DNA of 32,668 nucleotides. Source: Magnetococcales bacterium. Lineage in GTDB: Bacteria; Pseudomonadota; Magnetococcia; Magnetococcales; UBA8363. The number at the start of each line of letters is the position of its first letter. Position 1 is the first letter of the stretch. Below, in pieces: positions 16,174 through 25,402 of this stretch. A model generated the notes under the pieces. The model saw only the letters and a program-made list of their open reading frames with translations, was not told the origin of the DNA and did no database searches. The translations under genes were made by a program, and so were the position numbers. The DNA is taken from the NCBI GenBank assembly GCA_015228815.1, contig JADGCV010000020.1:41665-74332 (forward strand), in the 5' to 3' direction.

Positions 16174-18237
16174 TCAAAAACGCTCGAATTCATCCTCAGA
16201 CGGAGCGGCGGCAATCGTCGGGGGCGCGGCAATCATCCGGGGTTTCGAAGTCCTGGCCGACACCCCATGAGATGATGCGGGTTTCTGGACATTCGCCGAC
16301 CGGGCCGGAGGCGCCTTGGAACCGGAAACATTCTCTTTGCCACGATTCCGGGATACGGAAGCGTCGGTACGGAAGAAGGAGATCGCCTTATGCAGCAACT
16401 GCGCCTGACGGGAAAGATCATCCGAAGTCGCCGACATTTCCTCCGCGGCACCAGCATTGCGTTGGATCACCTGATCCAATTGCTGGATGGCGGTATTGAT
16501 CTGCGTGGCGCCTTGATTCTGCTCCGAACTGGCGGTGGCGATTTCCTGAACCAGGCTGGCGGTCCGTTTGATGTCCGGTGCCAGTTTGGTGATGATGCTG
16601 CCCGCCTTCTGGGCAATATCGACGCTGGACACAGACAATTGGCTGATTTCCGCCGCGGCCGTCTGACTGCGTTCGGCCAACTTGCGCACCTCCGCCGCCA
16701 CCACCGCGAACCCTTTGCCATGTTCCCCCGCCCGGGCCGCCTCGATGGCGGCATTCAGGGCCAACAGATTGGTCTGCCGTGCAATTTCCTCGATGATGGA
16801 AATCTTTTCGGCAATTTTTTGCATGGCCTGGACCGCCTCGTTCACCGCAGCGCCACCCAATTCCATGTTCCTGGCCGCCTCGGTCGATATTTTTTCGGTC
16901 TGGATGGCGTTTTCGGTGTTTTGTTGCACATTGCCCGCCATTTCCTCCATGGCGGCGGAGGTTTCCTCGATACTGGCCGCCTGTTCGGTCGCCCCCTGGG
17001 CCATGGCATTGGAAGAATCCGACAGGCTTTTGCTGCCCGAGGCAACCTGGTCGGAAGCCTCCATCACATGACCCAGAACTTCATTCAAACGGACCACCAT
17101 CGCGTTCAATGCCTGGGCCAGCCGCCCCACCTCATCCTCCTGGTGGATGTCCAACTGTCGGGTCAGATCACCCCCGGCAACCTGCTGGGCAAAATCGACC
17201 CCGCGAATGATCGGACGGGTGATGGAACGACCGACCACTACCGACAATACAAACCCGATCACGACCGCCACGATCGACAACGTCGCCACCATGCTCCGGG
17301 TGGAACTGGCTTCTGACAGCATCTTTTCCTCGGTCATCAGGTTCTTCCCCGCCTCCTCGCTGATTCCGTTCAGATGATTTTGAACTTCCTTCAGATAGAC
17401 CTGGGTTTCAAGCGTGAAGACGGTCTCCGCCTTTTTCTTCCCTTCCAGATTTTCCGCGGCGATCCCTTGCATCTTCTTGAGCGATTCCCGCACCTGACCC
17501 AGGCTTGACTTCAGCGGCCCCTGATAGAGTTCCCGGGCCTTGTCCAGGGCTCCCTGTTCCAGGTGCGTTTGAATCTCCCTGCCTGCCGCATGCAGATCGC
17601 GATGCGCCGGTTCCATGGCCTTCATCAATTCTCCCAGCCGGGAGTCCTGCTGCATCATCCGTGAAGCGCCATCTCCATAAATAAACTTGCCCAACCCGCA
17701 ACGAGTATGATCCAGTTCGACCTCCAATTTTTTGGTTCCGGCAAGAATCGCCCCCTGAACCTTCTCCGTCCATGCCAGATGATCCACCTCCCGAGCGGTG
17801 AGAAACGCCGGCAACGACGCATCCGCCACTTTGAAGACGGCGGCAATCTTCTCCGCCGACTGGTGCAGGGCGGTATGATGTTTTTCGATTTCGTCCAAAG
17901 GTTTTTTCAGTTGCGGCAACCGGCGTTCCGCCTCCTTGCGCCCCTCGCCATAATACCATTTGCCGAAGGCGCACTGGTGCGGATCCATCTGGACGTTCAA
18001 TGTTTTTGATTTTTCATCGCTCAGGAATGAACTGACCTGTTTGGCCCAGTTCAAATGATCGACCTCGCGTTTCAACAATTCACCGCGAAGGCGGTTGCCC
18101 TGGATCACTTCCATCCCATTGCCGACGATTTCGGAAATCCCGGAAAAAGACCATGCCCCGACCAGAATCAACAAGGCCAGAACCACCCCCGTTCCCAAGA
18201 ATATTTTTTTTCCAAGCCCAAGATTCTTCCACATCAT
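16174..18237 (-). CDS. Methyl-accepting chemotaxis protein with two periplasmic CZB domains
   Basis: 687 residues. TM1 at ~11-31, TM2 at ~316-336, HAMP to ~395, then a long methyl-accepting coiled coil with the hairpin tip [20 protein letters not shown]. The periplasmic region holds two chemoreceptor zinc-binding (CZB) units. Unit 1 has His61 in DHLNW, Cys89 in CAFGKW, His121 and His125. Unit 2 has His153 in DHLAW, Cys180 in CGLGKF, His212 and His216. The spacing Cys-x31-His-x3-His is the same in both. CZB units bind zinc and are usually described as cytoplasmic, single and C-terminal, so a tandem pair outside the membrane is unusual. The C-terminal tail is basic and Pro/Ala-rich, ending EDEFERF. 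Start ATG 18237 has GGAGAT upstream. Probable ligand: zinc or an oxidant such as HOCl. Confidence 0.92.
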   Translation of the reverse strand: MMWKNLGLGKKIFLGTGVVLALLILVGAWSFSGISEIVGNGMEVIQGNRLRGELLKREVDHLNWAKQVSSFLSDEKSKTLNVQMDPHQCAFGKWYYGEGRKEAERRLPQLKKPLDEIEKHHTALHQSAEKIAAVFKVADASLPAFLTAREVDHLAWTEKVQGAILAGTKKLEVELDHTRCGLGKFIYGDGASRMMQQDSRLGELMKAMEPAHRDLHAAGREIQTHLEQGALDKARELYQGPLKSSLGQVRESLKKMQGIAAENLEGKKKAETVFTLETQVYLKEVQNHLNGISEEAGKNLMTEEKMLSEASSTRSMVATLSIVAVVIGFVLSVVVGRSITRPIIRGVDFAQQVAGGDLTRQLDIHQEDEVGRLAQALNAMVVRLNEVLGHVMEASDQVASGSKSLSDSSNAMAQGATEQAASIEETSAAMEEMAGNVQQNTENAIQTEKISTEAARNMELGGAAVNEAVQAMQKIAEKISIIEEIARQTNLLALNAAIEAARAGEHGKGFAVVAAEVRKLAERSQTAAAEISQLSVSSVDIAQKAGSIITKLAPDIKRTASLVQEIATASSEQNQGATQINTAIQQLDQVIQRNAGAAEEMSATSDDLSRQAQLLHKAISFFRTDASVSRNRGKENVSGSKAPPARSANVQKPASSHGVSARTSKPRMIAAPPTIAAAPSEDEFERF

Positions 18238-18400
18238 CTTTCAATCTCCAGCTCTGTCATTCAAAATCGAAGGAGCGCGTTCGAAACAATTCTTTCGATC
18301 AGCCATGGTGAAACCTATCACAATAATTTCAGAAATGAAAGTGGTGAACAGACAAAACCAATAATAAATATTATTACATTTTTCTTATTGTACAAATGAA

Positions 18401-18422
18401 AAGCCTCCCCGAAAGGAGGCTT
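18401..18422 (-). terminator. Rho-independent terminator, left copy
   Basis: Stem AAGCCTCC / GGAGGCTT with a six-base loop, followed on the minus strand by TTTTCATTTG. It lies just after the duplicated gene tail and matches in position the terminator at 19737-19756, which ends the lipoprotein gene. There is no full gene for it to serve now. Confidence 0.75.
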
Positions 18423-18507
18423 GTATTTTATCAATATTTTCACAGGATCATTGGACTATTTTCATGGTCAGGGTATCCTTGGCCGCGAGTGTGGATTGGA
18501 AGGAATA
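18401..18507. repeat. Direct repeat, left copy: duplicated gene tail plus terminator
   Basis: Matches 19737-19840 in the same orientation. By eye the last 61 bases (18447-18507 against 19780-19840) differ at one position. The terminator part has diverged in loop and stem but keeps its place. The copies flank 1229 bp that contains the Rpn-type gene. Confidence 0.9.
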
Positions 18508-18663
18508 GGCCGCCCACACGGATCCCATCAAGGCATTGCAGTCGGTGTGATCGATAAGTTCTTCCTGATCAAAAACGTAAAAATGTTCACGTTTTTCTGT
18601 GCTGTCCTTCCCGATTGGCCCATCCGGCCAGATTTTGAACGCAATGAGAGCCAAGTTTGGCAA
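18448..18663 (-). pseudogene. Remnant 3' end of a paralogue of the lipoprotein gene
   Basis: A minus-strand open frame ending at 18448 finishes with YSFQSTLAAKDTLTMKIVQ, identical over its last 19 residues to the lipoprotein encoded at 19781-21769. Before that (WAA, and an unmatched stretch with VFDQEELIDHTDCNAL) it shows no similarity to that protein. It has no clear ribosome site. I read it as a gene remnant or the residue of a rearrangement, not as a working gene. Confidence 0.45.
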
Positions 18664-18744
18664 ATTTCAGTGGACTGGAGGGTTGAAATCCTGGACAATT
18701 CCCTGGCCGATAGGACCTGGGCAAGAAAAGAGGAGAAAATCGGG

Positions 18745-19698
18745 TTGGAAACAAAGGATGAAAAACGTCCAAACGATGAATTTGATACCCCATGGAAGGA
18801 AATTCTGAGGCTGTATTTCAAGGACTTTCTGGCCTTCTTCCTGCCACGGGCACACGATGGCATCGATTGGGAGCGAGGGTTTGAACTTCTGGACAAGGAA
18901 TTGGCCCGAATTACACGTGAGGCGGAAATTGGTGATCGGCGCATGGATGAACGAGTCAAGGTGTGGCAACGAGATGGTATCGAACGATGGGTGCTGATTC
19001 ATGCCGAAATTCAGGGAGACCGGAAAACGACGTTTTCCCCGGATATGTACACCTACCAGTACCGAGCTTACGACCTCAAGAGGATGCCGGTTGCTGGTTT
19101 GGCGATTCTGGCCGACGATGAGTCCTGCTGGCGGCCATCGGAGTTCGGCTATGAGTTGTGGGGTACGCAACTCACCTACAAGTTTGTTATCGTTAAGTTA
19201 CTGGACTACCCAGAATCCGAACTGGAAAAATCTGGCAACCCGTTTGCAATTGTGATATTGGCGCACCTGCATGCCAAGAGAACCAAGCACCTGACGGAGG
19301 ATCGTTACCAAGCAAAGTGGAGACTGATCAGAGGACTGTATCAAAGTGGTTTCAGCCGCCAGCAGATTATCGATCTTTTTCGTTTCATCGACTGGGTGCT
19401 TTACCTGCCAGATGAGGCCGACAGACGGTTGTGGAAAGAAATTGTTGACTTCGAGGAGAGCCAAAAAATGCCTTACATTTCGAGTGTGGAGCGGTTTGGT
19501 ATGCAAATTGGTATGCAAATTGGTATGCAAAAAGAAGGTGCATCGATGCTAACCCGCCTATTGCAACGTCGCTTCGGTGCCGTGCCTGATTGGGCCAGCG
19601 AAAAAATCACCAAGGCTGAGCTTCCCTCCATAGAGGAGTGGAGCCTTCGCATCTTCGACGCCCAGTCCCTGGACGATGTTTTCTCGGACAGAGTATAA
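18745..19698 (+). CDS. Rpn-type PD-(D/E)XK nuclease/transposase-like protein, complete
   Basis: 317 residues from TTG 18745, with AGGAG at 18731-18735. The frame is open back to 18421, but the family usually starts a few residues before DTPWKEIL, as here, and the upstream part overlaps the duplicated gene tail. Visible family marks are DTPWKEILRLYFKDFLAFF, DRRMDERVKVW, IHAEIQGD (the Glu-x-Gln form of the nuclease motif), YQYRAYDL, RFIDWVLYLP and MPYISSVERFG. They identify the conserved family common in cyanobacteria and some Proteobacteria, often annotated as a hypothetical protein or Rpn/PD-(D/E)XK transposase-like. Related Rpn proteins promote RecA-independent recombination through DNA cleavage. 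The frame is intact with a usual-looking C-terminus. It lies between two direct copies of a neighbouring gene tail. Confidence 0.82.
   Translation: METKDEKRPNDEFDTPWKEILRLYFKDFLAFFLPRAHDGIDWERGFELLDKELARITREAEIGDRRMDERVKVWQRDGIERWVLIHAEIQGDRKTTFSPDMYTYQYRAYDLKRMPVAGLAILADDESCWRPSEFGYELWGTQLTYKFVIVKLLDYPESELEKSGNPFAIVILAHLHAKRTKHLTEDRYQAKWRLIRGLYQSGFSRQQIIDLFRFIDWVLYLPDEADRRLWKEIVDFEESQKMPYISSVERFGMQIGMQIGMQKEGASMLTRLLQRRFGAVPDWASEKITKAELPSIEEWSLRIFDAQSLDDVFSDRV
19498..19530 (+). repeat. 12-bp tandem repeat encoding Gly-Met-Gln-Ile
   Basis: GGTATGCAAATT occurs at 19498-19509 and 19510-19521, with nine further bases matching at 19522-19530. It encodes GMQI-GMQI-GMQ just after the conserved MPYISSVERF. 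From memory, members of this family often carry a variable number of such short repeats here. The 12-bp unit keeps the frame whatever the copy number. Confidence 0.85.
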
Positions 19699-19736
19699 TA
19701 TCATTTTCCGAACATTATATCAATCGTATAAAAAGA

Positions 19737-19756
19737 AAGCCCCACGGAGGGGGCTT
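19737..19756 (-). terminator. Rho-independent terminator of the lipoprotein gene
   Basis: Stem AAGCCCC (19737-19743) and GGGGCTT (19750-19756), six-base loop, followed on the minus strand by TCTTTTTATA. It sits 25 bases after the lipoprotein stop. On the plus strand it lies 38 bases after the Rpn-type stop and may serve both genes. Confidence 0.85.
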
Positions 19757-19840
19757 GTATTTTACCAGAATTTCACAGAATCATTGGACTATTTTCATTG
19801 TCAGGGTATCCTTGGCCGCGAGTGTGGATTGGAAGGAATA
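19737..19840. repeat. Direct repeat, right copy: lipoprotein gene tail plus terminator
   Basis: The partner of 18401-18507. It covers the last ~20 codons of the lipoprotein gene, its stop and its terminator, so this is the copy still joined to a complete gene. Confidence 0.9.
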
Positions 19841-21769
19841 ACCTGCACTCTTGCGCGACGAATTCCGGGTAAAGACAACCGAAATCATCCCTGGCCCCTG
19901 GGTGGGATCGGCGATTCCCCAGGTTTCGGTACCGTCGGTGGTCGAGGTGGTCGTCGCGGTCGTCGTCGTTGTCGATGAGGTCGTGGTTGTTTTCTCGCTG
20001 AGGTCCTTGGAAAGGACGGTCTTCAAGTCGGTGCTTTCGGCCATGTTGGAGGAGGCCAGGTTGAAATAGCGTTGTTCGCCGTTGGCGAAGGTCTGGGCAG
20101 TGGTGGCAGTCACATCCACGCTGCCACCGGCACCATTGGACATCACCAGTTTGTCCACCCGTACCGCATCGTCGTAGAGGACGATCTGAAATCCGATGAA
20201 TCCTTCGAGGGAAACCGGATTGTTCCGGTCGAGCCATGTTTTGGAATCGGCCAGGAGTTTCAGGTTGGTACGATCGCTGGAAAGCTGGGTATAGGCATCG
20301 ACGCCACCGGAAAGTTCGGCGGTCATCTCCTGGTCGGTATAGCCAATGCCATAAAGTTCCCAGGTTTTGCCGCTCTGATTGGCCGCCAGCCCGCGATACA
20401 ATTCATTGAAGATCAGGTTGCCGCTGTCGCTTCCCCGGGTCCAGGCGCCATAGGCCGTTCCCAGATTCAACGAATTGAGCCACGTCGTATTGGCAAACTT
20501 GATGGAAAACTTGGGATCGCTCATCGCGCCTGTATCCAGATCGACGGTCGCCTTCAGGACCAGAGACGTGATTGCCGAGGATGGAATGGAGACATTTTCG
20601 GTCGTCGTCGCATCGGGGGTGAATGTGGCGATATTGCTGGCGGAATTTTCCAGGAGTTCGATGTTGAGCTGCCCCTGATTCTTTCCCGAGGACCCCACCT
20701 TGGATACCATGCTCACGGTGGCGCCCGTGAACGAAACCGACAGGGTCCCGGTGACGGAAACATTCCGGGTCGTGGCGGCGGTCGCGGAGGCCGTGGTTTG
20801 GGTCGTGGTGGCGGCGGTGGTGGAAGAGGTCACCTGGGTGACGATGTCGATTCCGGGAAAGGTGATCGTGCCATCGGCCAAAGGATTTTTTTCCGGATCA
20901 TAATACTGGAATCCGGTTCCATCGGTCGTGGTGGCGGCGGTGGCGGTGGTATCGTAGCGAATCGTCAGGGAGGCCGTCCCCGGCGTGTCGATGGCGCTGC
21001 CCGTTGCGGTGGCGGTGGTCATCGTGGTGGAAGTGGTGGCGGATTGCGATGGCGTCAGGGCCAGGTTCCACGATTCGGACTGTTTTTGAATGGTGCCCCG
21101 CAGATGATTGGTCGCAAAACTCTTGGGAACCAGGTAACCGGCGACGAGATCCTGTTCGATCCAGTTGGATTTTTTGTAGCGAAAGATTCCCGCATCCTTG
21201 AAGAAAAGTTCCAATCCCTTGGTCGCGACCGACTCGCCCGAGGCGATCGAATCCTTGGCGAACCCCTGGCCATGACCATCGGTCTTGAAAAAGCTGGAAT
21301 AATCCGGCCCCGAGGGAAAGTGGATCTGGGCAGCCGCGCGGGCCTGGGAAGAAATGGTGATGCCATTGCCGGGATCCCCATCTTCGTCGAGCGTTTGCAA
21401 AAAGCGCGACAGATTGACCACCTCTTCATGATTGACATGACCCCCCTTGACCAGATCACTCGGAGTGATCACCCCCCGGGCAGAGGTCGCACCCAACGGC
21501 AGACCACCCAGAAAAAAGGAGATGGTTTCCCCGGCGACATAGGTGAACTGCCCCTTGGCATCGGTCGCCCCCGAATCGTTGCCGCTGGTCCGATAGGTCA
21601 GGCCGTCGGTCGGACCGTCAAGAAATTTACCCACCAAAACCTCGGCGGGGGCGCTGGAGGTCGTGGCGGTCGTGGCGGAATCCCCACCGCCGCCGCACCC
21701 TCCCAAGAACGCCGACAGACACATGAATCCGACCCGGGACAGGATGCGCCGATCATTAGTGCGTTTCAT
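19781..21769 (-). CDS. Threonine-rich surface lipoprotein (adhesin-like)
   Basis: 662 residues from ATG 21769. An in-frame ATG at 21787 adds six residues, but MKRTNDRR is the better signal-peptide start and a GGA lies upstream of it. The signal ends in FLGGC with lipid-modified Cys25. Then comes a Ser/Thr/Ala linker and a domain with VLVGKFLDGPTDGLTYRT, GQFTYVAGETISFFLGG and LQTLDEDGDPGNGI. From memory this domain opens many large secreted or surface proteins. The middle has three or more low-complexity Thr/Ala tracts separating beta-rich segments. The C-terminus, YSFQSTLAAKDTLTMKIVQ, is repeated in the remnant at 18448. Probably an outer-membrane-anchored adhesin or surface-layer component; no enzyme motif was seen. 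It lies 93 bases downstream of yhaN and ends in its own terminator. Confidence 0.75.
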   Translation of the reverse strand: MKRTNDRRILSRVGFMCLSAFLGGCGGGGDSATTATTSSAPAEVLVGKFLDGPTDGLTYRTSGNDSGATDAKGQFTYVAGETISFFLGGLPLGATSARGVITPSDLVKGGHVNHEEVVNLSRFLQTLDEDGDPGNGITISSQARAAAQIHFPSGPDYSSFFKTDGHGQGFAKDSIASGESVATKGLELFFKDAGIFRYKKSNWIEQDLVAGYLVPKSFATNHLRGTIQKQSESWNLALTPSQSATTSTTMTTATATGSAIDTPGTASLTIRYDTTATAATTTDGTGFQYYDPEKNPLADGTITFPGIDIVTQVTSSTTAATTTQTTASATAATTRNVSVTGTLSVSFTGATVSMVSKVGSSGKNQGQLNIELLENSASNIATFTPDATTTENVSIPSSAITSLVLKATVDLDTGAMSDPKFSIKFANTTWLNSLNLGTAYGAWTRGSDSGNLIFNELYRGLAANQSGKTWELYGIGYTDQEMTAELSGGVDAYTQLSSDRTNLKLLADSKTWLDRNNPVSLEGFIGFQIVLYDDAVRVDKLVMSNGAGGSVDVTATTAQTFANGEQRYFNLASSNMAESTDLKTVLSKDLSEKTTTTSSTTTTTATTTSTTDGTETWGIADPTQGPGMISVVFTRNSSRKSAGYSFQSTLAAKDTLTMKIVQ

Positions 21770-21862
21770 TGCCATTCCAAGCCTCATGACTGCAAGAGTG
21801 ACATCGCGTCGGGCTCATCGAAACCGAAGCTCGAATGGCTTTTTGCAAATATCAGGCCATAT

Positions 21863-24800
21863 CTATGTCGTTCCGTTCAGTTGGCTCGATCCAAACAAGC
21901 CCGAGGCCAAGTGCCGGTGGGCCAGTTCGAGAAGATGGGGATGATGGGTGAAATAGATGACCTGCCGTTCGAGACCCGACAGTATTTTCAGGGCGGCGGC
22001 GGCCCTGTGGTCGTCAAAGTGAACCAACAGGTCGTCCAGAATCAAAGGCATCGGTTGATGCCCCTCATTCAGGGATTCCATCGCCCCAAGACGCAACGCC
22101 AGGAATAATTGATCCCGGGTTCCGGCGCTCATCCCCTCCACCCGCACCCGTTCCCCTCCGGGGCGGACCCCATGGAAAAAATGTCGCTGGCCATCATGAT
22201 CCAGGCGCAAATCGACGAACGATCCCGCCGTCAGCTCGCGAAAATACCGGGCGGCGCCATGCAGGACCGGATCCTGATTTTGTTCTTGAAAACGCTCGAT
22301 CACCCGCTGCAACAGCCCTTCGGCAAGCCCCAGACGCACATGGTGTTCCGCGTGACGCACCAGGTCATGCCCCAGCCCTTCCATCTCCTGACGCAGACAG
22401 GCAACCGCATCGCTCCCCGTCATTGCCTGCAACTCCCGGACTTCCCCGCCGTAATCCTGGTCCAGGGTCCGCAATTCCCCGGTCAGACGGTCGATTTCGA
22501 CCTGGATACGATCCAGCTCCGCCCGGGCCACATCGACATCCTGTCCCAACACCTCAAGCGTCACCTCCTCAAGCGTCGCCCCCTCGGCGCTCGCAAGCAT
22601 TTCCCCTTCACATTCGCCGATCTTCCGGTCCACCTCCTCTTTCGATCGAACCTGTTCCTCGATGGCGGCCATTTCCTCGGGGTCCCGGGTTCCATACCGT
22701 TCTCCGATTTCCTCAAAGCGCCTGGCGATGGTGGTCCGGGTGGCGTGACACTCCCGTTCCAGGTTTCGCCGTTCCTCGATGCCCTTTCGCAGTTCCTCGC
22801 GCCGGTGAACCGCGATCATCGTCCGGTCCAGGCGTTCTTCGAGTTGTTCGACACGCTCCAGAACGTGACGTTCGTTCGCCGCCGGTTCCCCCTCCCCGAG
22901 AAGGAGAGAAAGTTCCCGGACTCCGACCATGAATCGGTCCCTTTGCCCTTCGATGTCCCGGATGCGCGCCAGCCATTCCTCGCGTTGACGAAAGTTTGCG
23001 TGTAACGTATCGAACGATCCGAGAAATGCGGCGCTCGACTCGACCTCAAGGCCCAGGGGGTGACCGAACGGTCCCATGAGGGCGCGCCAACGTTCCTCGT
23101 TTTCGCGCCGCAGCCGTTCGTTCTCCTCCAGTTCCTCCCGATGGGTTTCCAGGGAACGCTCGATTTCCGCCAAACGCCGTTCCACCGCCGCACGCCGTTC
23201 GACAAGCGCCGAACACTGGTTGAGAAAAATTTCCCAACGCTCGATCGTCACCCCCATCTCCTCTCCCGCCTCCATCCCCGGTCCCCCCAGGGCGACCACC
23301 ATTTCCGAGGCATCGATGATCGCCGCCGACAATTCCTGCCGCACCGCCATCCCTTTTTCGTTCCAGGAACGTCCTTCCGCGGCAAGACGGAGGATCTCGC
23401 CACGCAATTCCGGCCATCCCTTCATCTCCATCGGCGTTCCCGGACACGCCACCCCGAGGGATTGCCACAGTTCATTCCAGGAGTTTTTCATGGCCCGTCG
23501 CCGTTCGCCGATCCCGGCCAGGCGTTCCGACAACATCCGTTCCTGTTGCATGTTCGCTTCGATATCCTGTTCCAGACGCCGCCATTGAGCCAATTGTCCC
23601 GCGGCACGCAATCGGCCATCCACCAGGAGGTCCGCCTGGGCCATCCACGCCGTCAAGGATTCCCCCCAGGCGCGGCGTGGGTCCCCGTCCCCCCCGGACG
23701 ACGCCCCCTCCCGGCAATCCGGTTTCCCGTCCAAACCCGGAAGCCCATGAAGATAAATATTTTTCCACACTTCGTCACGGCGCGAACGGACCTCCCGCAC
23801 CATGGCCTCGGTGGGAGGGCGTTCTCCCAATGTCCGGTCGTCACGGCTCCGTCCTGCCTCAAGTTGTCGCAAGTTTTCCCGCGCCTGCCGCAGCCCCTCC
23901 GCGCTCCGGCGCTCATCCTCTTCATCGCGTTGCCATTCCTGGATGAAACGGTCCATCGTCGCCGTGGTCGGCGGATGACAGGCCTCAAGCGCAGCCATGT
24001 CGCCCCGCCACAAGGGAAGAAGCGACAGCTTCAGGTCCGCCTGCGCCAGGGCGCTGCGGCCTTTGACAAAGGCTTCCACCGCCTCGCGTTCCCGTTGCAG
24101 AAGGCGGCGTAACCAGGGAAGTCGCTCCCGGAAAAGGGCCAGATCTTCCGTGCGCCCCAGGGGAGGAAGCGCTTCCCGATGCTCCCGGGCCTCGGCCTGC
24201 ACGATCCTGATTGCCCGTTCCAGTTCCGCCGTCTTGGCAAGGGTGCGTTGCCGGTCCTCCCTCAGGCGATCGAGCAGAGCACGACAGGTGGCATCGGGCA
24301 GAAGACGCTCCGAGGGTTCGTCCGCGGCGGCCCCCACCCGCAGCCACAAATCGGTCTGCCGCGCGTTCAAGTCGGCAAGTTTCACCTGCAATTCCGACAA
24401 TTCGCGCAAACGTTCCCGCAACGACCGGGCCTCCATGGCCAGAATTTTGATGCGTGCGGCGTGTTCCACCAGTTTTTCCTCGACCAGGATGGCTGCCAGC
24501 CGTTCTTCCAGGGCGTTTCGTTCCCGAAGATGCGACGTCAACGCCTCGTCCGTCCGCTCCTTCCGCGTCATCAATGAGGCCCGTTCCCGCATCAGCCCGG
24601 CGCTCAACCGCGGAACCGTCTCCAGTTGTTCCCGCGAAGAACGATAATGGGTCAAGCGGGCAAACATGGGACCGAGGGTGACAATGCGGCGCAAATGGCG
24701 TTCCTGTCGTTTTTTTTCGCCGAGGATTTCCCTCAGTGCGGCGCTCTGTCGCAGCAGGCGGTCCCGGGCGACGACATGGTTGCTCCATTGGTCGCGCGAG

Positions 24801-25402
24801 AGGGCCTGTTGCCTGATTCTTCCCTGCGTTTCCACCAGGCGATGGTTCAGCGTGTTGATCACCTGGTTTTTTCCCCGGGGTTTGTACAGGCGTTCCCGTT
24901 CCTCGCGCATCCGGTCCATCAGACCACGCACCCCGGCGATCCCCGAACCCGCCTCGAACAGCAGGGTTCCCACTTCGCCCTCTCCGTGAAGGATGGCCTC
25001 GCCACCACGTTGCAGCCGGCCATGATCCAATCCGTAAAACATTTCGAAGCGGTGGCGATCGACCCCTTCGAGAAAGGGATGCAGCGCCTGGGGATCCAAT
25101 GGCGTTTTTCCCGCGGCATCCAGCAAGGTTTCCCGATTTCCTTTGCGTCGCACCGCCGTCAACCGCTCGCCACGCTCGTTGCCCAGGGTGGCCCCGATTC
25201 GCAGATAGGGATTGTCATGCCGGAAATCGTAGGGGGTCGTCGTGCCGAAACCGAACAGAAAATCGGTCATCGCCGCCAGGGTGGTACTTTTTCCCGCCTC
25301 GTTGGCCCCATGGATGATCGACAACCCCGAGGCCCGGGGTATTTCGAGGAGGTGATCGGTAAAGCAGCCATAGGCGAGCAAATGGAGGCGCACGAAATAC
25401 AT
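21863..25402 (-). CDS. yhaN: YhaN/SbcC-like AAA ATPase
   Basis: 1179 residues. The N-terminus has FTDHLLEIP and Walker A GANEAGKST (32-40), then YGLDHGRLQRGGEAILHGEGEVG, characteristic of the YhaN branch. The middle ~800 residues are a charged, Glu/Arg/Leu-rich coiled coil. The C-terminus has the ABC signature SAGTRDQLFLALRLG, Walker B PLILDDLLVHFDD and an IYFTHHPHL switch. SbcC/Rad50-like ATPases clamp DNA ends and drive the partner nuclease. The start codon follows the YhaO stop directly (TGA-ATG), with a strong GGAGGGGGG ribosome site inside yhaO, so the two are made together. A likely DNA repair or end-processing complex. No Rad50-type zinc hook (CxxC) was seen mid-protein. Confidence 0.93.
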   Translation of the reverse strand: MYFVRLHLLAYGCFTDHLLEIPRASGLSIIHGANEAGKSTTLAAMTDFLFGFGTTTPYDFRHDNPYLRIGATLGNERGERLTAVRRKGNRETLLDAAGKTPLDPQALHPFLEGVDRHRFEMFYGLDHGRLQRGGEAILHGEGEVGTLLFEAGSGIAGVRGLMDRMREERERLYKPRGKNQVINTLNHRLVETQGRIRQQALSRDQWSNHVVARDRLLRQSAALREILGEKKRQERHLRRIVTLGPMFARLTHYRSSREQLETVPRLSAGLMRERASLMTRKERTDEALTSHLRERNALEERLAAILVEEKLVEHAARIKILAMEARSLRERLRELSELQVKLADLNARQTDLWLRVGAAADEPSERLLPDATCRALLDRLREDRQRTLAKTAELERAIRIVQAEAREHREALPPLGRTEDLALFRERLPWLRRLLQREREAVEAFVKGRSALAQADLKLSLLPLWRGDMAALEACHPPTTATMDRFIQEWQRDEEDERRSAEGLRQARENLRQLEAGRSRDDRTLGERPPTEAMVREVRSRRDEVWKNIYLHGLPGLDGKPDCREGASSGGDGDPRRAWGESLTAWMAQADLLVDGRLRAAGQLAQWRRLEQDIEANMQQERMLSERLAGIGERRRAMKNSWNELWQSLGVACPGTPMEMKGWPELRGEILRLAAEGRSWNEKGMAVRQELSAAIIDASEMVVALGGPGMEAGEEMGVTIERWEIFLNQCSALVERRAAVERRLAEIERSLETHREELEENERLRRENEERWRALMGPFGHPLGLEVESSAAFLGSFDTLHANFRQREEWLARIRDIEGQRDRFMVGVRELSLLLGEGEPAANERHVLERVEQLEERLDRTMIAVHRREELRKGIEERRNLERECHATRTTIARRFEEIGERYGTRDPEEMAAIEEQVRSKEEVDRKIGECEGEMLASAEGATLEEVTLEVLGQDVDVARAELDRIQVEIDRLTGELRTLDQDYGGEVRELQAMTGSDAVACLRQEMEGLGHDLVRHAEHHVRLGLAEGLLQRVIERFQEQNQDPVLHGAARYFRELTAGSFVDLRLDHDGQRHFFHGVRPGGERVRVEGMSAGTRDQLFLALRLGAMESLNEGHQPMPLILDDLLVHFDDHRAAAALKILSGLERQVIYFTHHPHLLELAHRHLASGLFGSSQLNGTT

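Larger units (their letters stand above)
18238..18744. other. Intergenic region between the chemoreceptor and the Rpn-type gene
   Basis: The left part (18238-18400) is AT-rich and likely holds the chemoreceptor promoter; AATAATAAATATTATT near 18360-18375 is a near-perfect palindrome. The right part contains a terminator, the left copy of the 105-bp duplicated gene tail and a minus-strand gene remnant, each listed separately. An AT-rich inverted repeat, AAAAACGT (18571-18578) with ACGTTTTT (18589-18596), lies just upstream of the Rpn-type gene. Confidence 0.7.

Noticed and set aside
18571-18596. AAAAACGT/ACGTTTTT inverted repeat as a terminator
   Set aside because: The stem is AT-rich and weak and no transcript clearly ends there; an operator is equally possible, so it is only mentioned in the intergenic entry.
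18421-18744. Upstream extension of the Rpn-type gene to TTG 18421
   Set aside because: It would include the duplicated lipoprotein gene tail read backwards and does not resemble the family; TTG 18745 has its own AGGAG.
19865-21065. Possible CRISPR array or tandem DNA repeat in the GTCGTCGTGG-like stretches
   Set aside because: These are irregular Thr/Ala codon runs in the lipoprotein linkers, without regular spacers or repeat length.
20072-22108. 678-residue Gly-rich plus-strand frame opposite the lipoprotein gene
   Set aside because: Its Gly/Arg runs are the complement of the Thr codon repeats of the lipoprotein, which has a signal peptide, lipobox and terminator.
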